From positions 1,003,582 through 1,067,581 of the forward strand of contig FO203512.1 in the NCBI GenBank assembly GCA_000967895.1: a stretch of DNA of 64,000 nt. Direction: 5' to 3'. Below are positions 18,696 through 27,019 of this stretch, one piece after another. Position 1 is the stretch's first letter, and each line of letters opens with the position of its first letter. The notes below the pieces were generated by a model. The model saw nothing but the letters and a program-made list of their open reading frames with translations. It ran no database searches and was not told the DNA's origin. Source of the DNA: Oleispira antarctica RB-8. GTDB lineage: Bacteria > Pseudomonadota > Gammaproteobacteria > Pseudomonadales > Oceanobacteraceae. The position numbers and the translations under genes were made by a program.

Positions 18696-19531
18696 AAGCG
18701 ATAGCCAACTGCGCCGATATATTCTTCAAAATAGAAGGACTGTGCGGCTGTATCACCTTGGCCAGTTGTTAAAACATCGCCTAAATTGGTGTAGCCAAAT
18801 TTAACGAGGCCACGGAAAAACCAATTATGAAAGAAGGTAAATTCAAACCCGCCTTTAATCGATGTAGCATAACCTGCCAAGTGAAATTCATCATTTCGTT
18901 TATAATCCAACATTTTGACATTGGTTTTAGGAATCATCGCACCTAAACCAGCCCCTGCGAATAATGCGAAATCAAAATCTCTTCCATGGTTCCATAAAGA
19001 ATGAAAATACTCAGTTTCAATCGAAATCATGTTTAAACCGTCGGTATGTTCAAAGCTTAAGAATTCACGGTTGATTTCTTTGTTTTCTAAAGCAGGGTTT
19101 GATTTTTCAAATCCTGGAGTGCTGATGGTTCCACTGATACCTACAACCTGATCTTCTTCGACTACATATTTCATATGATCGAAGCCCAAAGAAACGGCCC
19201 AATCATCGGCTACGAAATAACCGAAGCGATAGTTGTATTGCGGAATTGTAAGATTAACTGGGCTTAAATAGCGATCAAAAAGGGATGACGGTGTCACTTC
19301 ATTTTGACGATCTTTAGCGGAGGTATTGTGCAATGTGAAGTCGTGATCATCCCCTTTGAAATGAATGTCACTATCTGAGTATTGAGAACGGTTCCAGCCC
19401 CAGTAGCCATACAACTGTCCCTGTTGGCGGATTTTCTCTTTGATTTCTTCTGCATTAGCTTGGCTTACTAAAGAAAATAAGCAGGCTATTATTAAAAGTG
19501 CTTTCAATGTTTTATCTAACTTGTATCGCAT
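18692..19531 (-). CDS. Outer-membrane beta-barrel protein, unknown function
   Basis: 279 residues with a Sec signal peptide (about 1-27, SQANAEE), alternating strands and a C-terminal YRF, the classic terminal-strand signature for BAM-assembled barrels. Strands such as YNYRFGYFVADDWAVSLGFDHMKYVV support this. No close named family recognised. No clear Shine-Dalgarno lies before ATG 19531, but no other Met precedes the signal peptide. Confidence 0.75.
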   Translation of the reverse strand: MRYKLDKTLKALLIIACLFSLVSQANAEEIKEKIRQQGQLYGYWGWNRSQYSDSDIHFKGDDHDFTLHNTSAKDRQNEVTPSSLFDRYLSPVNLTIPQYNYRFGYFVADDWAVSLGFDHMKYVVEEDQVVGISGTISTPGFEKSNPALENKEINREFLSFEHTDGLNMISIETEYFHSLWNHGRDFDFALFAGAGLGAMIPKTNVKMLDYKRNDEFHLAGYATSIKGGFEFTFFHNWFFRGLVKFGYTNLGDVLTTGQGDTAAQSFYFEEYIGAVGYRF

Positions 19532-19637
19532 TTTAGGAGGCGCGAATGCTAACAGGTTACCGCGGTCTGATAAATAAATAGTGGTCCTATTTTACAGTTT
19601 AAGGATAAGACACACTGTTCCACGGAATGCTTACGGG

Positions 19638-20366
19638 TTAAAAATCTCCCCATAAATATTGAAACAAACTCAGCGCCGCGAGTGCAGCTGTTTCTGTTCG
19701 CAAGATTCGTGGTCCAAGAGTTAAACCTGTAAATCCCTGTTGAATGCAGAAATCTACTTCGTCATCAGTGATGCCACCTTCAGGACCGACCAGTAGAGCT
19801 ACAGAGGCTGGGGCTTTGATATCTGATAAAGGTTTTTGATCGCGGGTATGAAGCACTAGTTTGGTATCAGATTCAACAGCGCGAGCCCAGTCTTGATAAT
19901 TCATTGCAGGATGAATGGTAGGAATATGGTTACGGCCACTTTGCTCACAGGCCGAAATAGCGACTTTTTTCCAATGTTCCATTTTCTTTTCTAAGCGTTC
20001 ACCTTTCAGGCGCACATCACAACGCTCGCTCCATAAAGGGGTTATGTCGGTAATGCCCAGTTCGGTGGCCTTTTGTATAGTGAAGTCCATACGGTCGCCT
20101 TTTGATACGACTTGGCCCAAGTGTAAAGGAAAGCTTACTTTTGAATCTGTGGATAATACATCGTTGATTTCAACTTGTGCGTTCTTTTTATTTGCGATGG
20201 TAATGTGCGCCAGATACTCGCAGCCATCACCGTTAAATAAACGCAGTTCAGCGCCTTCATTCAGCCTTAACACTTTAACAAGATGGGTACTGGCTTGGGA
20301 ATCAAGATCTAGCTTGCCATGTAAGGCTAAATCTTCTGGAGTATAAATGCGCGGTCGAATAGCCAT
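19638..20366 (-). CDS. rsmE: 16S rRNA m3U1498 methyltransferase RsmE
   Basis: About 242 residues from ATG 20366, the usual RsmE length (an upstream Met at 20402 adds a repetitive, non-family tail). SPOUT methyltransferase with N-terminal PUA-like domain; motifs LLVGPEGGITDDEVDF and LGPRILRTETAALAAL form the trefoil-knot SAM site. Modifies U1498 of 16S rRNA in the assembled small subunit. Confidence 0.93.
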   Translation of the reverse strand: MAIRPRIYTPEDLALHGKLDLDSQASTHLVKVLRLNEGAELRLFNGDGCEYLAHITIANKKNAQVEINDVLSTDSKVSFPLHLGQVVSKGDRMDFTIQKATELGITDITPLWSERCDVRLKGERLEKKMEHWKKVAISACEQSGRNHIPTIHPAMNYQDWARAVESDTKLVLHTRDQKPLSDIKAPASVALLVGPEGGITDDEVDFCIQQGFTGLTLGPRILRTETAALAALSLFQYLWGDF

Positions 20367-20373
20367 AAAAGGT

Positions 20374-20420
20374 TCTTTATTAGTCAGTGTCTTTATTATC
20401 AATGTCTTTATTAATCAGAG
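20374..20420. repeat. Three imperfect 15-16 bp tandem units upstream of rsmE
   Basis: Three consecutive units each beginning TCTTTATTA and ending TCAGTG, TCAATG or TCAGAG lie immediately before the rsmE start. They create the false upstream extension of the rsmE frame. Confidence 0.75.
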
Positions 20421-20474
20421 TAGCATCAGCGAGTATTCAGTGAATATAAACAAACACCGATTATAACGCCCTGA

Positions 20475-21383
20475 TTATAAAGAGATAAGGCGATCGAGCA
20501 TAATTAAAATAAAGATTAATAGTAAATACACAATGGAATATCGAAAGGTTTGTTGTGCGCGTTTAGTGGTCTGTTCAATTAACAAACGAATGGATAAGTA
20601 AATAAACATACCGTTGCACAGCATGCTGCCAACTAGGTAGATTTCATTACTGAAGTGTAAAAGGTATGGCAGCAAGGTGACTAGGCTGAGTAATAAGGTG
20701 TAGAGCAGCATTTGTAAGCTCGTAAACTCTTTGCCGTGGGTCACGCTAAGCATCGGTACTTTAGCTTTGGCGTATTCTTGCTGGCGGTAATATGCCAGTG
20801 CCCAAAAATGGGGGGGAGTCCACGTGAAAATAATAAGCACCAGAACCCATGCCAATGGATGAGTTTCTCCCGTCATTGCGACCCAGCCTAGTAACGGTGG
20901 CATGGCACCGGCAAGACCGCCAATAGTGATATTTTGCGGTGTAAGAGGTTTTAACCAGTGGCTATAAATCAATGCGTACCCGACCATGGAAGCCAGCGAT
21001 AAAATAGCGGTTAAGGGGTTAACCCAGAAGTATAATAGACTGAAGCCGAGTATGAGAATCAGCGTAGCAAACCCATAGACTTGGCGTAAAGACAGTTTGT
21101 TATTTACTAGTGGGCGATGGCGGGTCCGAGCCATCAGCTTATCTCTTTGCTGATCAATACCATGATTAAAGGCTGCACCTGATGCTGCGACTAACGCGAT
21201 TCCGATTAAACCGAGAGTAAGTTGTAGTAGATCAGGTCTCATATTGGTTGCTAAACATGCACCGACAAAAGCGGTAACGAGCATGAGTAAAATGACATTA
21301 ATTTTGCAAAGTGCAAGGTAGTCTTTAATGTTGCGTTTTTTCGCGGCTATTTTTGTTTCTGATATGGGGAAGGTATTAATCAT
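20475..21383 (-). CDS. ctaB: Protohaem IX farnesyltransferase (haem O synthase)
   Basis: 302 residues, nine hydrophobic segments, UbiA prenyltransferase fold with the two Asp-rich sites (FNHGIDQQRDKLMARTRHRP and a second loop near YRQQEYAKAKVPMLSVTHG). Converts haem B to haem O for the cytochrome oxidase encoded upstream. Overlaps ctaA by 8 bases and is the last gene of the oxidase cluster. Confidence 0.94.
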   Translation of the reverse strand: MINTFPISETKIAAKKRNIKDYLALCKINVILLMLVTAFVGACLATNMRPDLLQLTLGLIGIALVAASGAAFNHGIDQQRDKLMARTRHRPLVNNKLSLRQVYGFATLILILGFSLLYFWVNPLTAILSLASMVGYALIYSHWLKPLTPQNITIGGLAGAMPPLLGWVAMTGETHPLAWVLVLIIFTWTPPHFWALAYYRQQEYAKAKVPMLSVTHGKEFTSLQMLLYTLLLSLVTLLPYLLHFSNEIYLVGSMLCNGMFIYLSIRLLIEQTTKRAQQTFRYSIVYLLLIFILIMLDRLISL

Positions 21384-22380
21384 TACGCACCTCTGCTTTT
21401 AGAATAGAAAAATAGACGGTCCACAGGCACAGCCAAAAAAGTGCTGCCCCTGTATTGTGTAATAACGCTAATGACAGCGGTAAGAGAAGGAATACATTAC
21501 CAATGCCGATCATTACTTGAAGCATTAGAGGGACTAAGATGAAGCCAATGAGTTTTCTATGTGGGCTGTTATACATTCGATAACACAGTAACAATGCCGA
21601 TAAGATTAATAAGCAGGCCGTCAACCGATGTAGAATTTGAATCGCCATGCGGTCAGCCATTGGCAATAGACCGCCGAGGTATTGCTGAGCATCTACCATG
21701 GGCGCATGGAAAGGGCCGTGAACGGTATCTGGCCACCACTGACTCTGACATTGAGGAAAATCAGGACACGCAAGGCCAGCATAGTGCGAGCTAGTCCAAC
21801 CGCCTAATCCCATTTGTAATATCGTAATTAATATCACTGCGAGCAAAGGGGAGCGAATGTGAGTTGTGATGTTTTTTAGTTGATAAGATTTTAACGTTTT
21901 ATTAGGCTGCTTAATAAGTTGGTATTGCCAGAAGATAATGGCCAGCATGATCATGCCGGCCAATAAATGCAAAGTAACGACGGGAGGCCATATTCTTAAC
22001 GTAACCGTTAGCATGCCAAAAATGCCTTGTAATATGACCCAGCCAAGGGCGATATAGGAAATGCTACGCAAGTATTGAAACTTGGCTTTGAAACTAATCC
22101 AAAGCGCAAACAGTAATAAACTTAAGCCCAAGGCCGATGCAGCAAAGCGGTGAATCATTTCTGACCATGCTTTAACGTGCTCAACGGGAAATAATGGGTG
22201 GGCCGCATTGGCCTGTTGAATTTGCTCGCTGCTTTGGGGTGGAGTTATTTGTCCATAGCAGCCTGGCCAATCTGGGCAGCCTAGGCCTGCATCTAACAAG
22301 CGGGTTAGCGCCCCTAGAGTGATCACGATTAACGTAATCAACAGATTTAATCGCGCCCAGTTTAAGAGTCTGTTATCCAT
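21376..22380 (-). CDS. ctaA: Haem A synthase (COX15/CtaA)
   Basis: 334 residues, eight membrane segments. Haem-ligand histidines lie in EMIHRFAAS, VTLHLLAGM, ILHRLTAC and LLHNTGAAL. Conserved GLGCPDWPGCYGQ and ACPDFPQCQ loops mark proteobacterial CtaA. Oxidises haem O to haem A. GGAG lies 5 bases before the ATG; overlaps ctaB. Confidence 0.94.
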   Translation of the reverse strand: MDNRLLNWARLNLLITLIVITLGALTRLLDAGLGCPDWPGCYGQITPPQSSEQIQQANAAHPLFPVEHVKAWSEMIHRFAASALGLSLLLFALWISFKAKFQYLRSISYIALGWVILQGIFGMLTVTLRIWPPVVTLHLLAGMIMLAIIFWQYQLIKQPNKTLKSYQLKNITTHIRSPLLAVILITILQMGLGGWTSSHYAGLACPDFPQCQSQWWPDTVHGPFHAPMVDAQQYLGGLLPMADRMAIQILHRLTACLLILSALLLCYRMYNSPHRKLIGFILVPLMLQVMIGIGNVFLLLPLSLALLHNTGAALFWLCLWTVYFSILKAEVRND

Positions 22381-22408
22381 ATCAACTCCAGTTCGTTAAA
22401 TAAAGGGA

Positions 22409-22852
22409 TTAGTTATTACTGCGCAGTAAATGGCTAAGGTCTTTAAAGAGTGGTTTTCCGACTTGTTCGTTTCGATACGCTAATAATAATTGTCCGTTAG
22501 GCGTAGCGATATATACGGTATTTTCACTGGCTAATAGCTTAGAATCGATGCTTGGTGTTGATAGAATATTAACTAATTCAGAGCGTTTTCCTAATGCTGT
22601 CTTAATTTTATTGAGCTTATTAGAAAGGATGTCATAGTTTTTATGACTCGGTGATATAACCAATTGCCATTGTGTTGAGCTATCTAGCAGAGAGCTGTCT
22701 GAACGGGGTAGGTAAAATTCCGTCGTTAGAAATTCACCATACTGTTTTTGATCGATTTGTTGAGAAAAATAATCAGTGGTTAAAATAGCGGCAATTAAAA
22801 ACGGTGAAAATGTAATGGTGAGTATGAGTAATAATACTTTATTATTTTTCAT
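22409..22852 (-). CDS. Small membrane-anchored protein of the oxidase cluster (cysteine-less thioredoxin-like?)
   Basis: 147 residues with one N-terminal membrane segment (about 5-25). It lies between SURF1 and ctaA where pseudomonads carry a PA0111-type Sco/thioredoxin-like protein. A related segment (STQWQLVISPSHKNYDILS) precedes helices like ALGKRSELVNIL, but there is no cysteine anywhere, so a redox or copper CxxxC site is absent. Probable assembly or structural role for the oxidase (inference from position). Confidence 0.65.
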   Translation of the reverse strand: MKNNKVLLLILTITFSPFLIAAILTTDYFSQQIDQKQYGEFLTTEFYLPRSDSSLLDSSTQWQLVISPSHKNYDILSNKLNKIKTALGKRSELVNILSTPSIDSKLLASENTVYIATPNGQLLLAYRNEQVGKPLFKDLSHLLRSNN

Positions 22853-22899
22853 GTTTATTCCTTTAACAACAGTAGTTTAAATCTTACTTTTGCAGTAAT

Positions 22900-23631
22900 T
22901 TATTTATTCTGTTTTTTGTCGAGAGCTTTATCTTTTTCCTCAAGCCTTATCGCACTGAATATTCCAACCATGAGGGCAGCGATGGCGATTAATAACCATT
23001 GCATCGCATAACCAAGGTGCTTGTGTTTATTTAGATAAGGAGATGAGTGATAGATGTTGATCAGCTTGCCTTTACCAGAAACCAACTGCCAGTAACTGGG
23101 GTCTACAGTATATTTTGTTGCCAGCTCAAAGCGTTCAATATCGATACTTTGAATGCGTTTTGGCCATGATGATTGTGTGGGGCTAGGCCAATGATCATTA
23201 GTCCAAACGACGGGTTTAATGATCGGTAAGTTCAAAAGGGTAATATTTTGGCGACCAGCTGGTATCTTCGGGCTAGGAATGTCAGAGCGTAAAATAGGCG
23301 CTTGTAACCAACCAAGGTTGACTAGAAAGTGATTAGAAGTACCTTCGGCTTTGAAGAGCGCTAGATGGTAATAGCCAACCTTGCCTTTATGTGTGCGGTT
23401 ATCGAGTAAAAAGTTTTCGTGTCGCCATTGCCCGGTTAACGTGATCTGATTATTGGTCTTTATCTGAGTATTTTCCTGTAGTTCACGTTCATGACTTGTT
23501 TCCGCTCTTTGCCACTGCCATATTGCGAGTAACATACACAATAGAAAGATGCTGAAAAAGGTAATGCTTTGAACTAATTCCAATTTTAAGTAATAGCGTC
23601 TACCGTTAAGGGAGAAGTGTTTAATTTTCAT
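22900..23631 (-). CDS. SURF1 family cytochrome oxidase assembly protein
   Basis: 243 residues with an N-terminal membrane segment (about 23-45), a periplasmic domain and a C-terminal membrane segment (about 205-228, LGYAMQWLLIAIAALM). SURF1 hallmarks: LAIWQWQRAE, TGQW, LLDNRTHKGKVGYYH, LVNLGW and the terminal GYAMQW. It helps insert haem A into subunit I. Its start codon abuts the Shine-Dalgarno of the divergent DUF2909 gene. Confidence 0.92.
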   Translation of the reverse strand: MKIKHFSLNGRRYYLKLELVQSITFFSIFLLCMLLAIWQWQRAETSHERELQENTQIKTNNQITLTGQWRHENFLLDNRTHKGKVGYYHLALFKAEGTSNHFLVNLGWLQAPILRSDIPSPKIPAGRQNITLLNLPIIKPVVWTNDHWPSPTQSSWPKRIQSIDIERFELATKYTVDPSYWQLVSGKGKLINIYHSSPYLNKHKHLGYAMQWLLIAIAALMVGIFSAIRLEEKDKALDKKQNK

Positions 23632-23642
23632 GGAGGAATCCG

Positions 23643-23867
23643 ATGAATACCTGGATAGCTTGGTTCGTGGTGATGTTAATATTGCTCATCTGTATTAGTT
23701 TAGGATTAGCATTGAAATATTTAATATTTAAGAAGCTGATTGACGCTAAGAGCGTTGGAGTACTGACTGGCGAAAAGAAAGTGATCAATTTTCTAACCTT
23801 ACGAATTATTTTTTCAGCCATACTATTAATCCTCAGTTATTTCTATTTGTCGTCGCTGCCTGTTTAA
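23643..23867 (+). CDS. DUF2909 (twin transmembrane) protein, antisense within the oxidase cluster
   Basis: 74 residues with two membrane helices (about 5-27 and 52-70) joined by a basic loop. The location between coxIII and SURF1 on the opposite strand is the same as DUF2909 in Pseudomonas, which makes it a real gene despite its size. A strong GGAGGA precedes the ATG and overlaps the first codon of SURF1 on the other strand. Role unknown; probably linked to oxidase assembly. Confidence 0.8.
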   Translation: MNTWIAWFVVMLILLICISLGLALKYLIFKKLIDAKSVGVLTGEKKVINFLTLRIIFSAILLILSYFYLSSLPV

Positions 23868-23868
23868 A

Positions 23869-23888
23869 GAACGGTTTTAAAACCGTTC
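23869..23888. terminator. 20-bp perfect palindrome between DUF2909 and ctaE
   Basis: GAACGGTTTT followed directly by AAAACCGTTC, between two convergent stop codons. It can fold as a hairpin in both transcripts; there is no long T tract, so intrinsic termination is only moderately supported. Confidence 0.55.
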
Positions 23889-23909
23889 AAAGGACTATTT
23901 AGAAATTAT

Positions 23910-24812
23910 TTAAAGAACATAGACAAAAAGAAATAAGAATAACCAAATAACATCAACAAAATGCCAATACCAAGCGGCGGCTTCAAAAGCAAATAAATGA
24001 TCTGAATCGGGGTTGTTGATATGGCTAGTGGCATCCGTTTTATCAAAATGACCTTTTAGCATACGAATCAGTATGACTAAAATCATGATACTGCCTATGG
24101 TGACGTGCGCACCGTGAAATCCTGTGAGCATAAAAAAGGTAGAGCCATAAATTCCGGCATTTAAAGTTAACCCCAGTTCGTTGTAAGCATGAATATATTC
24201 GTAAACTTGAACACACAAAAAACTAATACCAAATACTAAAGTTAATGCTAGCCAAAATTTAGCCGCGGTCATTTGATTGGCTTTTAATTTATGATGACTA
24301 ACAGTGATAAAGATACTGGAAATTATCAGTATTACAGTATTCATAAAGGGCAGTTTCCAAGCGTCGATGACTCCGCTAGGCGCAGGATATTTTTCAGGAT
24401 CTGGGGTATTCAATAATGGCCAGGTCGCGCTGAATTCTGGCCATAATAAGGCCGAGCTGCCTTTGGCACCGTCACCATCTAACCAAGGGATGGCCAATGT
24501 TCGAACATAAAATAGTGCGCCAAAGAAGGCAGCAAAAAACATAAATTCAGAGAAGATAAACCACAGCATACCAATACGAAAACTGCGGTTCAGTTGGTCG
24601 CTGTATAAGCCTTGTTGGCTTTCTTGTACCACGGTTTGAAACCAGCCAAATAGCATATAAGCCATAAGACAAGACGAAAAAATAAAGAGAACTGCTGAGG
24701 CATCGTTACCGGTAATCATTAACGCTGTTGAGAGCACCATTAAAAAAACGGCGACTGCGCCAATGATGGGCCATTTGCTTTGCGCTGGGACATAATAATT
24801 ATCAACGGACAT
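23910..24812 (-). CDS. ctaE: Cytochrome c oxidase subunit III
   Basis: 300 residues, seven hydrophobic segments, with YYVPAQSKWPIIG at the start, the WFIFSEFMFFAAFFGA segment, and HFVDVIWLFLFLFVYVL at the end, all typical of proton-pumping aa3 oxidases. Overlaps ctaG by 11 bases. Confidence 0.95.
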   Translation of the reverse strand: MSVDNYYVPAQSKWPIIGAVAVFLMVLSTALMITGNDASAVLFIFSSCLMAYMLFGWFQTVVQESQQGLYSDQLNRSFRIGMLWFIFSEFMFFAAFFGALFYVRTLAIPWLDGDGAKGSSALLWPEFSATWPLLNTPDPEKYPAPSGVIDAWKLPFMNTVILIISSIFITVSHHKLKANQMTAAKFWLALTLVFGISFLCVQVYEYIHAYNELGLTLNAGIYGSTFFMLTGFHGAHVTIGSIMILVILIRMLKGHFDKTDATSHINNPDSDHLFAFEAAAWYWHFVDVIWLFLFLFVYVL

Positions 24813-25401
24813 GGGCCGTACTCCTGTAAGGGGCAGCGTAAATTCGATAGGCTAAGGTGAGTTTTTTATAGTCTTTTGGCGTGTCATTCCTGAGTTGAAA
24901 TACCAGGGGCATTTCAACTCTTTCACCGGCTTGAAGTACTTGTTTTTGAAAACAAAAGCATTCCGTTTTAATTAAAAACTCCGCCGCAAGTCCTGGGCTA
25001 ATGCTTGGGATAGCGGTGAATTCCATTACCGCATTGGTGGGATTGTGTAGAGTGAAGTAGGTTTTATATTGCTGCCCTGTATTAATTTCTAATTGTGACT
25101 GAGCGGGCTGAAACTTCCAAATTTCTTGTTGATCGCTGGCGGCGGTGAATTGCAAGATAACTTGATGCGACTCGATTTGTTGTTGAGTCGACAGTGCAGT
25201 ATCAGATTGTATTAAACTTTGAGCATCTATAACGGAAGGCGAAAGATCAAACTTGCCATTAAGCCCCGTGATATCACAAAAGACATCGTAGAGTGGAATC
25301 AATAAAAAACCAAAACCAAACATCAAGCAAGGGAAGAGGACGAGTTTAATTATTAAACGAGTTTCAGGACTCTTTCTTTGAACGTGCGATTTGGTATTCA
25401 T
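24802..25401 (-). CDS. ctaG: Cytochrome c oxidase assembly protein CtaG/Cox11
   Basis: 199 residues, one N-terminal membrane anchor (about 15-38) and a periplasmic Ig-like domain with the copper-binding ECFCFQKQ motif. Delivers copper to the CuB site of subunit I. Lies 17 bp after ctaD and overlaps ctaE. Confidence 0.95.
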   Translation of the reverse strand: MNTKSHVQRKSPETRLIIKLVLFPCLMFGFGFLLIPLYDVFCDITGLNGKFDLSPSVIDAQSLIQSDTALSTQQQIESHQVILQFTAASDQQEIWKFQPAQSQLEINTGQQYKTYFTLHNPTNAVMEFTAIPSISPGLAAEFLIKTECFCFQKQVLQAGERVEMPLVFQLRNDTPKDYKKLTLAYRIYAAPYRSTAHVR

Positions 25402-25418
25402 ATTTCTTCAACCTAATT

Positions 25419-27017
25419 TTAATGATGGCCAGTCGGCGAAGGAAGGTTGTCTAAATTGGGTGGTGTCTGGAAAGTATGATAAGGCGCTGGAGAATCCACC
25501 GTCCACTCTAAACCTTCGGCACCTTCCCAAACCTGTGGTGATGCTGGGCAGCCACGCTGGCGCATACATTGGATGATGTTATAGACAAATATCAGCTGGC
25601 TTAAACCAAATAGGAACGCACCGATTGAAGCCACCATATTAAAATCGGCAAACTGCAAAGCGTAATCAGGTATGCGGCGTGGCATACCCGCTAAACCAAT
25701 AAAGTGCATAGGGAAGAAGGTTAAGTTAACGCCGACAAAGGATAACCAGAAGTGAAACTTCCCCATGGATTCGTTGTACATAACCCCTGTCCATTTTGGA
25801 ATCCAAAAATAAACCCCTGCGATAATTGAAAACAATGCGCCCGGCACTAAAACATAATGGAAGTGGGCAACAACAAAGTAGGTATCGTGATATTGAAAAT
25901 CTGCTGGCGCGATGGCAAGCATTAATCCAGACAGCCCTCCAATGGTGAAAAGTACGACGAAGGCTATGGAAAAAAGCATCGGGGTTTCAAAGGTCATGCT
26001 GCCACGGAACATAGTGGCCACCCAGTTGAAGACTTTCACTCCGGTGGGCACAGCAATGAGCATGGTTGAATACATAAAGAATAATTCACCCACTAACGGC
26101 ATTCCGACTGTGAACATGTGGTGTGCCCAAACAATAAAAGATAAAACGGCAATGGAGCTGGTGGCGATTACCATGGAGTGATAACCAAATAAGGGTTTGC
26201 GCGCAAACGTCGGGATGATGTGAGAGACAATACCAAAAGCCGGTAAAATCATTATGTACACTTCAGGGTGGCCAAAGAACCAAAAGATATGTTGGAACAT
26301 GACGGGGTCACCACCGCCAGCGGCATCAAAAAACGAAGTACCAAAATGAATGTCCATCAACATCATAGTCACCACGCCTGCAAGTACGGGCATGACAGCG
26401 AGTAATAAAAATGCGGTGATTAACCAGGTCCAAACGAACATAGGCATTTTCATATAATTCATACCTGGAGCGCGCATGTTCATAATGGTTGCGATCACAT
26501 TAACCGCGCCCATGACAGACGAAATTCCCATGATGTGTACGGAGAATATAAAAAAGGTAACGGAAGGCGGGGCATAAGTTGTGGACAGTGGCGCATAAAA
26601 TGTCCAGCCAAAGTTGGGCGCGCCACCTTCCATAAAGAGTGTGGATAACACCATGCCGAAAGCAAAAGGTAATAGCCAAAAACTCCAATTATTAATTCTG
26701 GGTAGTGCCATGTCGGGCGCACCAATCATCATCGGAATTAGCCAGTTAGCCATACCGACAAACGCTGGCATGATGGCACCAAAAACCATGATGACACCAT
26801 GCAGTGTCGTCATCTGATTGAAAAATTCAGGTTGCATTAATTGCAGCCCAGGCTGAAATAACTCACTGCGAATTAACAGTGCCATGGAGCCGCCGATTAA
26901 TAACATCACCAAGCTAAAGATAAGATACATACTGCCAATATCTTTATGATTGGTGGTATATAACCAACGCGTGATACCCGTTGCAGGTGCTGAAGAATGC
27001 TCGCTCGTGGTTGTCAT
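25419..27017 (-). CDS. ctaD: Cytochrome c oxidase subunit I
   Basis: 532 residues, twelve membrane helices. Low-spin haem His in TLHGVIMVFG; CuB/tyrosine cross-link region WFFGHPEVYIMILPAFG; HHMFTVG for the second and third CuB histidines; haem a3 and a ligands in VVAHFHYVL. The HPEVYI motif with Tyr marks an A-type, proton-pumping oxidase. Two bases separate it from ctaC. Confidence 0.97.
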   Translation of the reverse strand: MTTTSEHSSAPATGITRWLYTTNHKDIGSMYLIFSLVMLLIGGSMALLIRSELFQPGLQLMQPEFFNQMTTLHGVIMVFGAIMPAFVGMANWLIPMMIGAPDMALPRINNWSFWLLPFAFGMVLSTLFMEGGAPNFGWTFYAPLSTTYAPPSVTFFIFSVHIMGISSVMGAVNVIATIMNMRAPGMNYMKMPMFVWTWLITAFLLLAVMPVLAGVVTMMLMDIHFGTSFFDAAGGGDPVMFQHIFWFFGHPEVYIMILPAFGIVSHIIPTFARKPLFGYHSMVIATSSIAVLSFIVWAHHMFTVGMPLVGELFFMYSTMLIAVPTGVKVFNWVATMFRGSMTFETPMLFSIAFVVLFTIGGLSGLMLAIAPADFQYHDTYFVVAHFHYVLVPGALFSIIAGVYFWIPKWTGVMYNESMGKFHFWLSFVGVNLTFFPMHFIGLAGMPRRIPDYALQFADFNMVASIGAFLFGLSQLIFVYNIIQCMRQRGCPASPQVWEGAEGLEWTVDSPAPYHTFQTPPNLDNLPSPTGHH

Positions 27018-27019
27018 GG

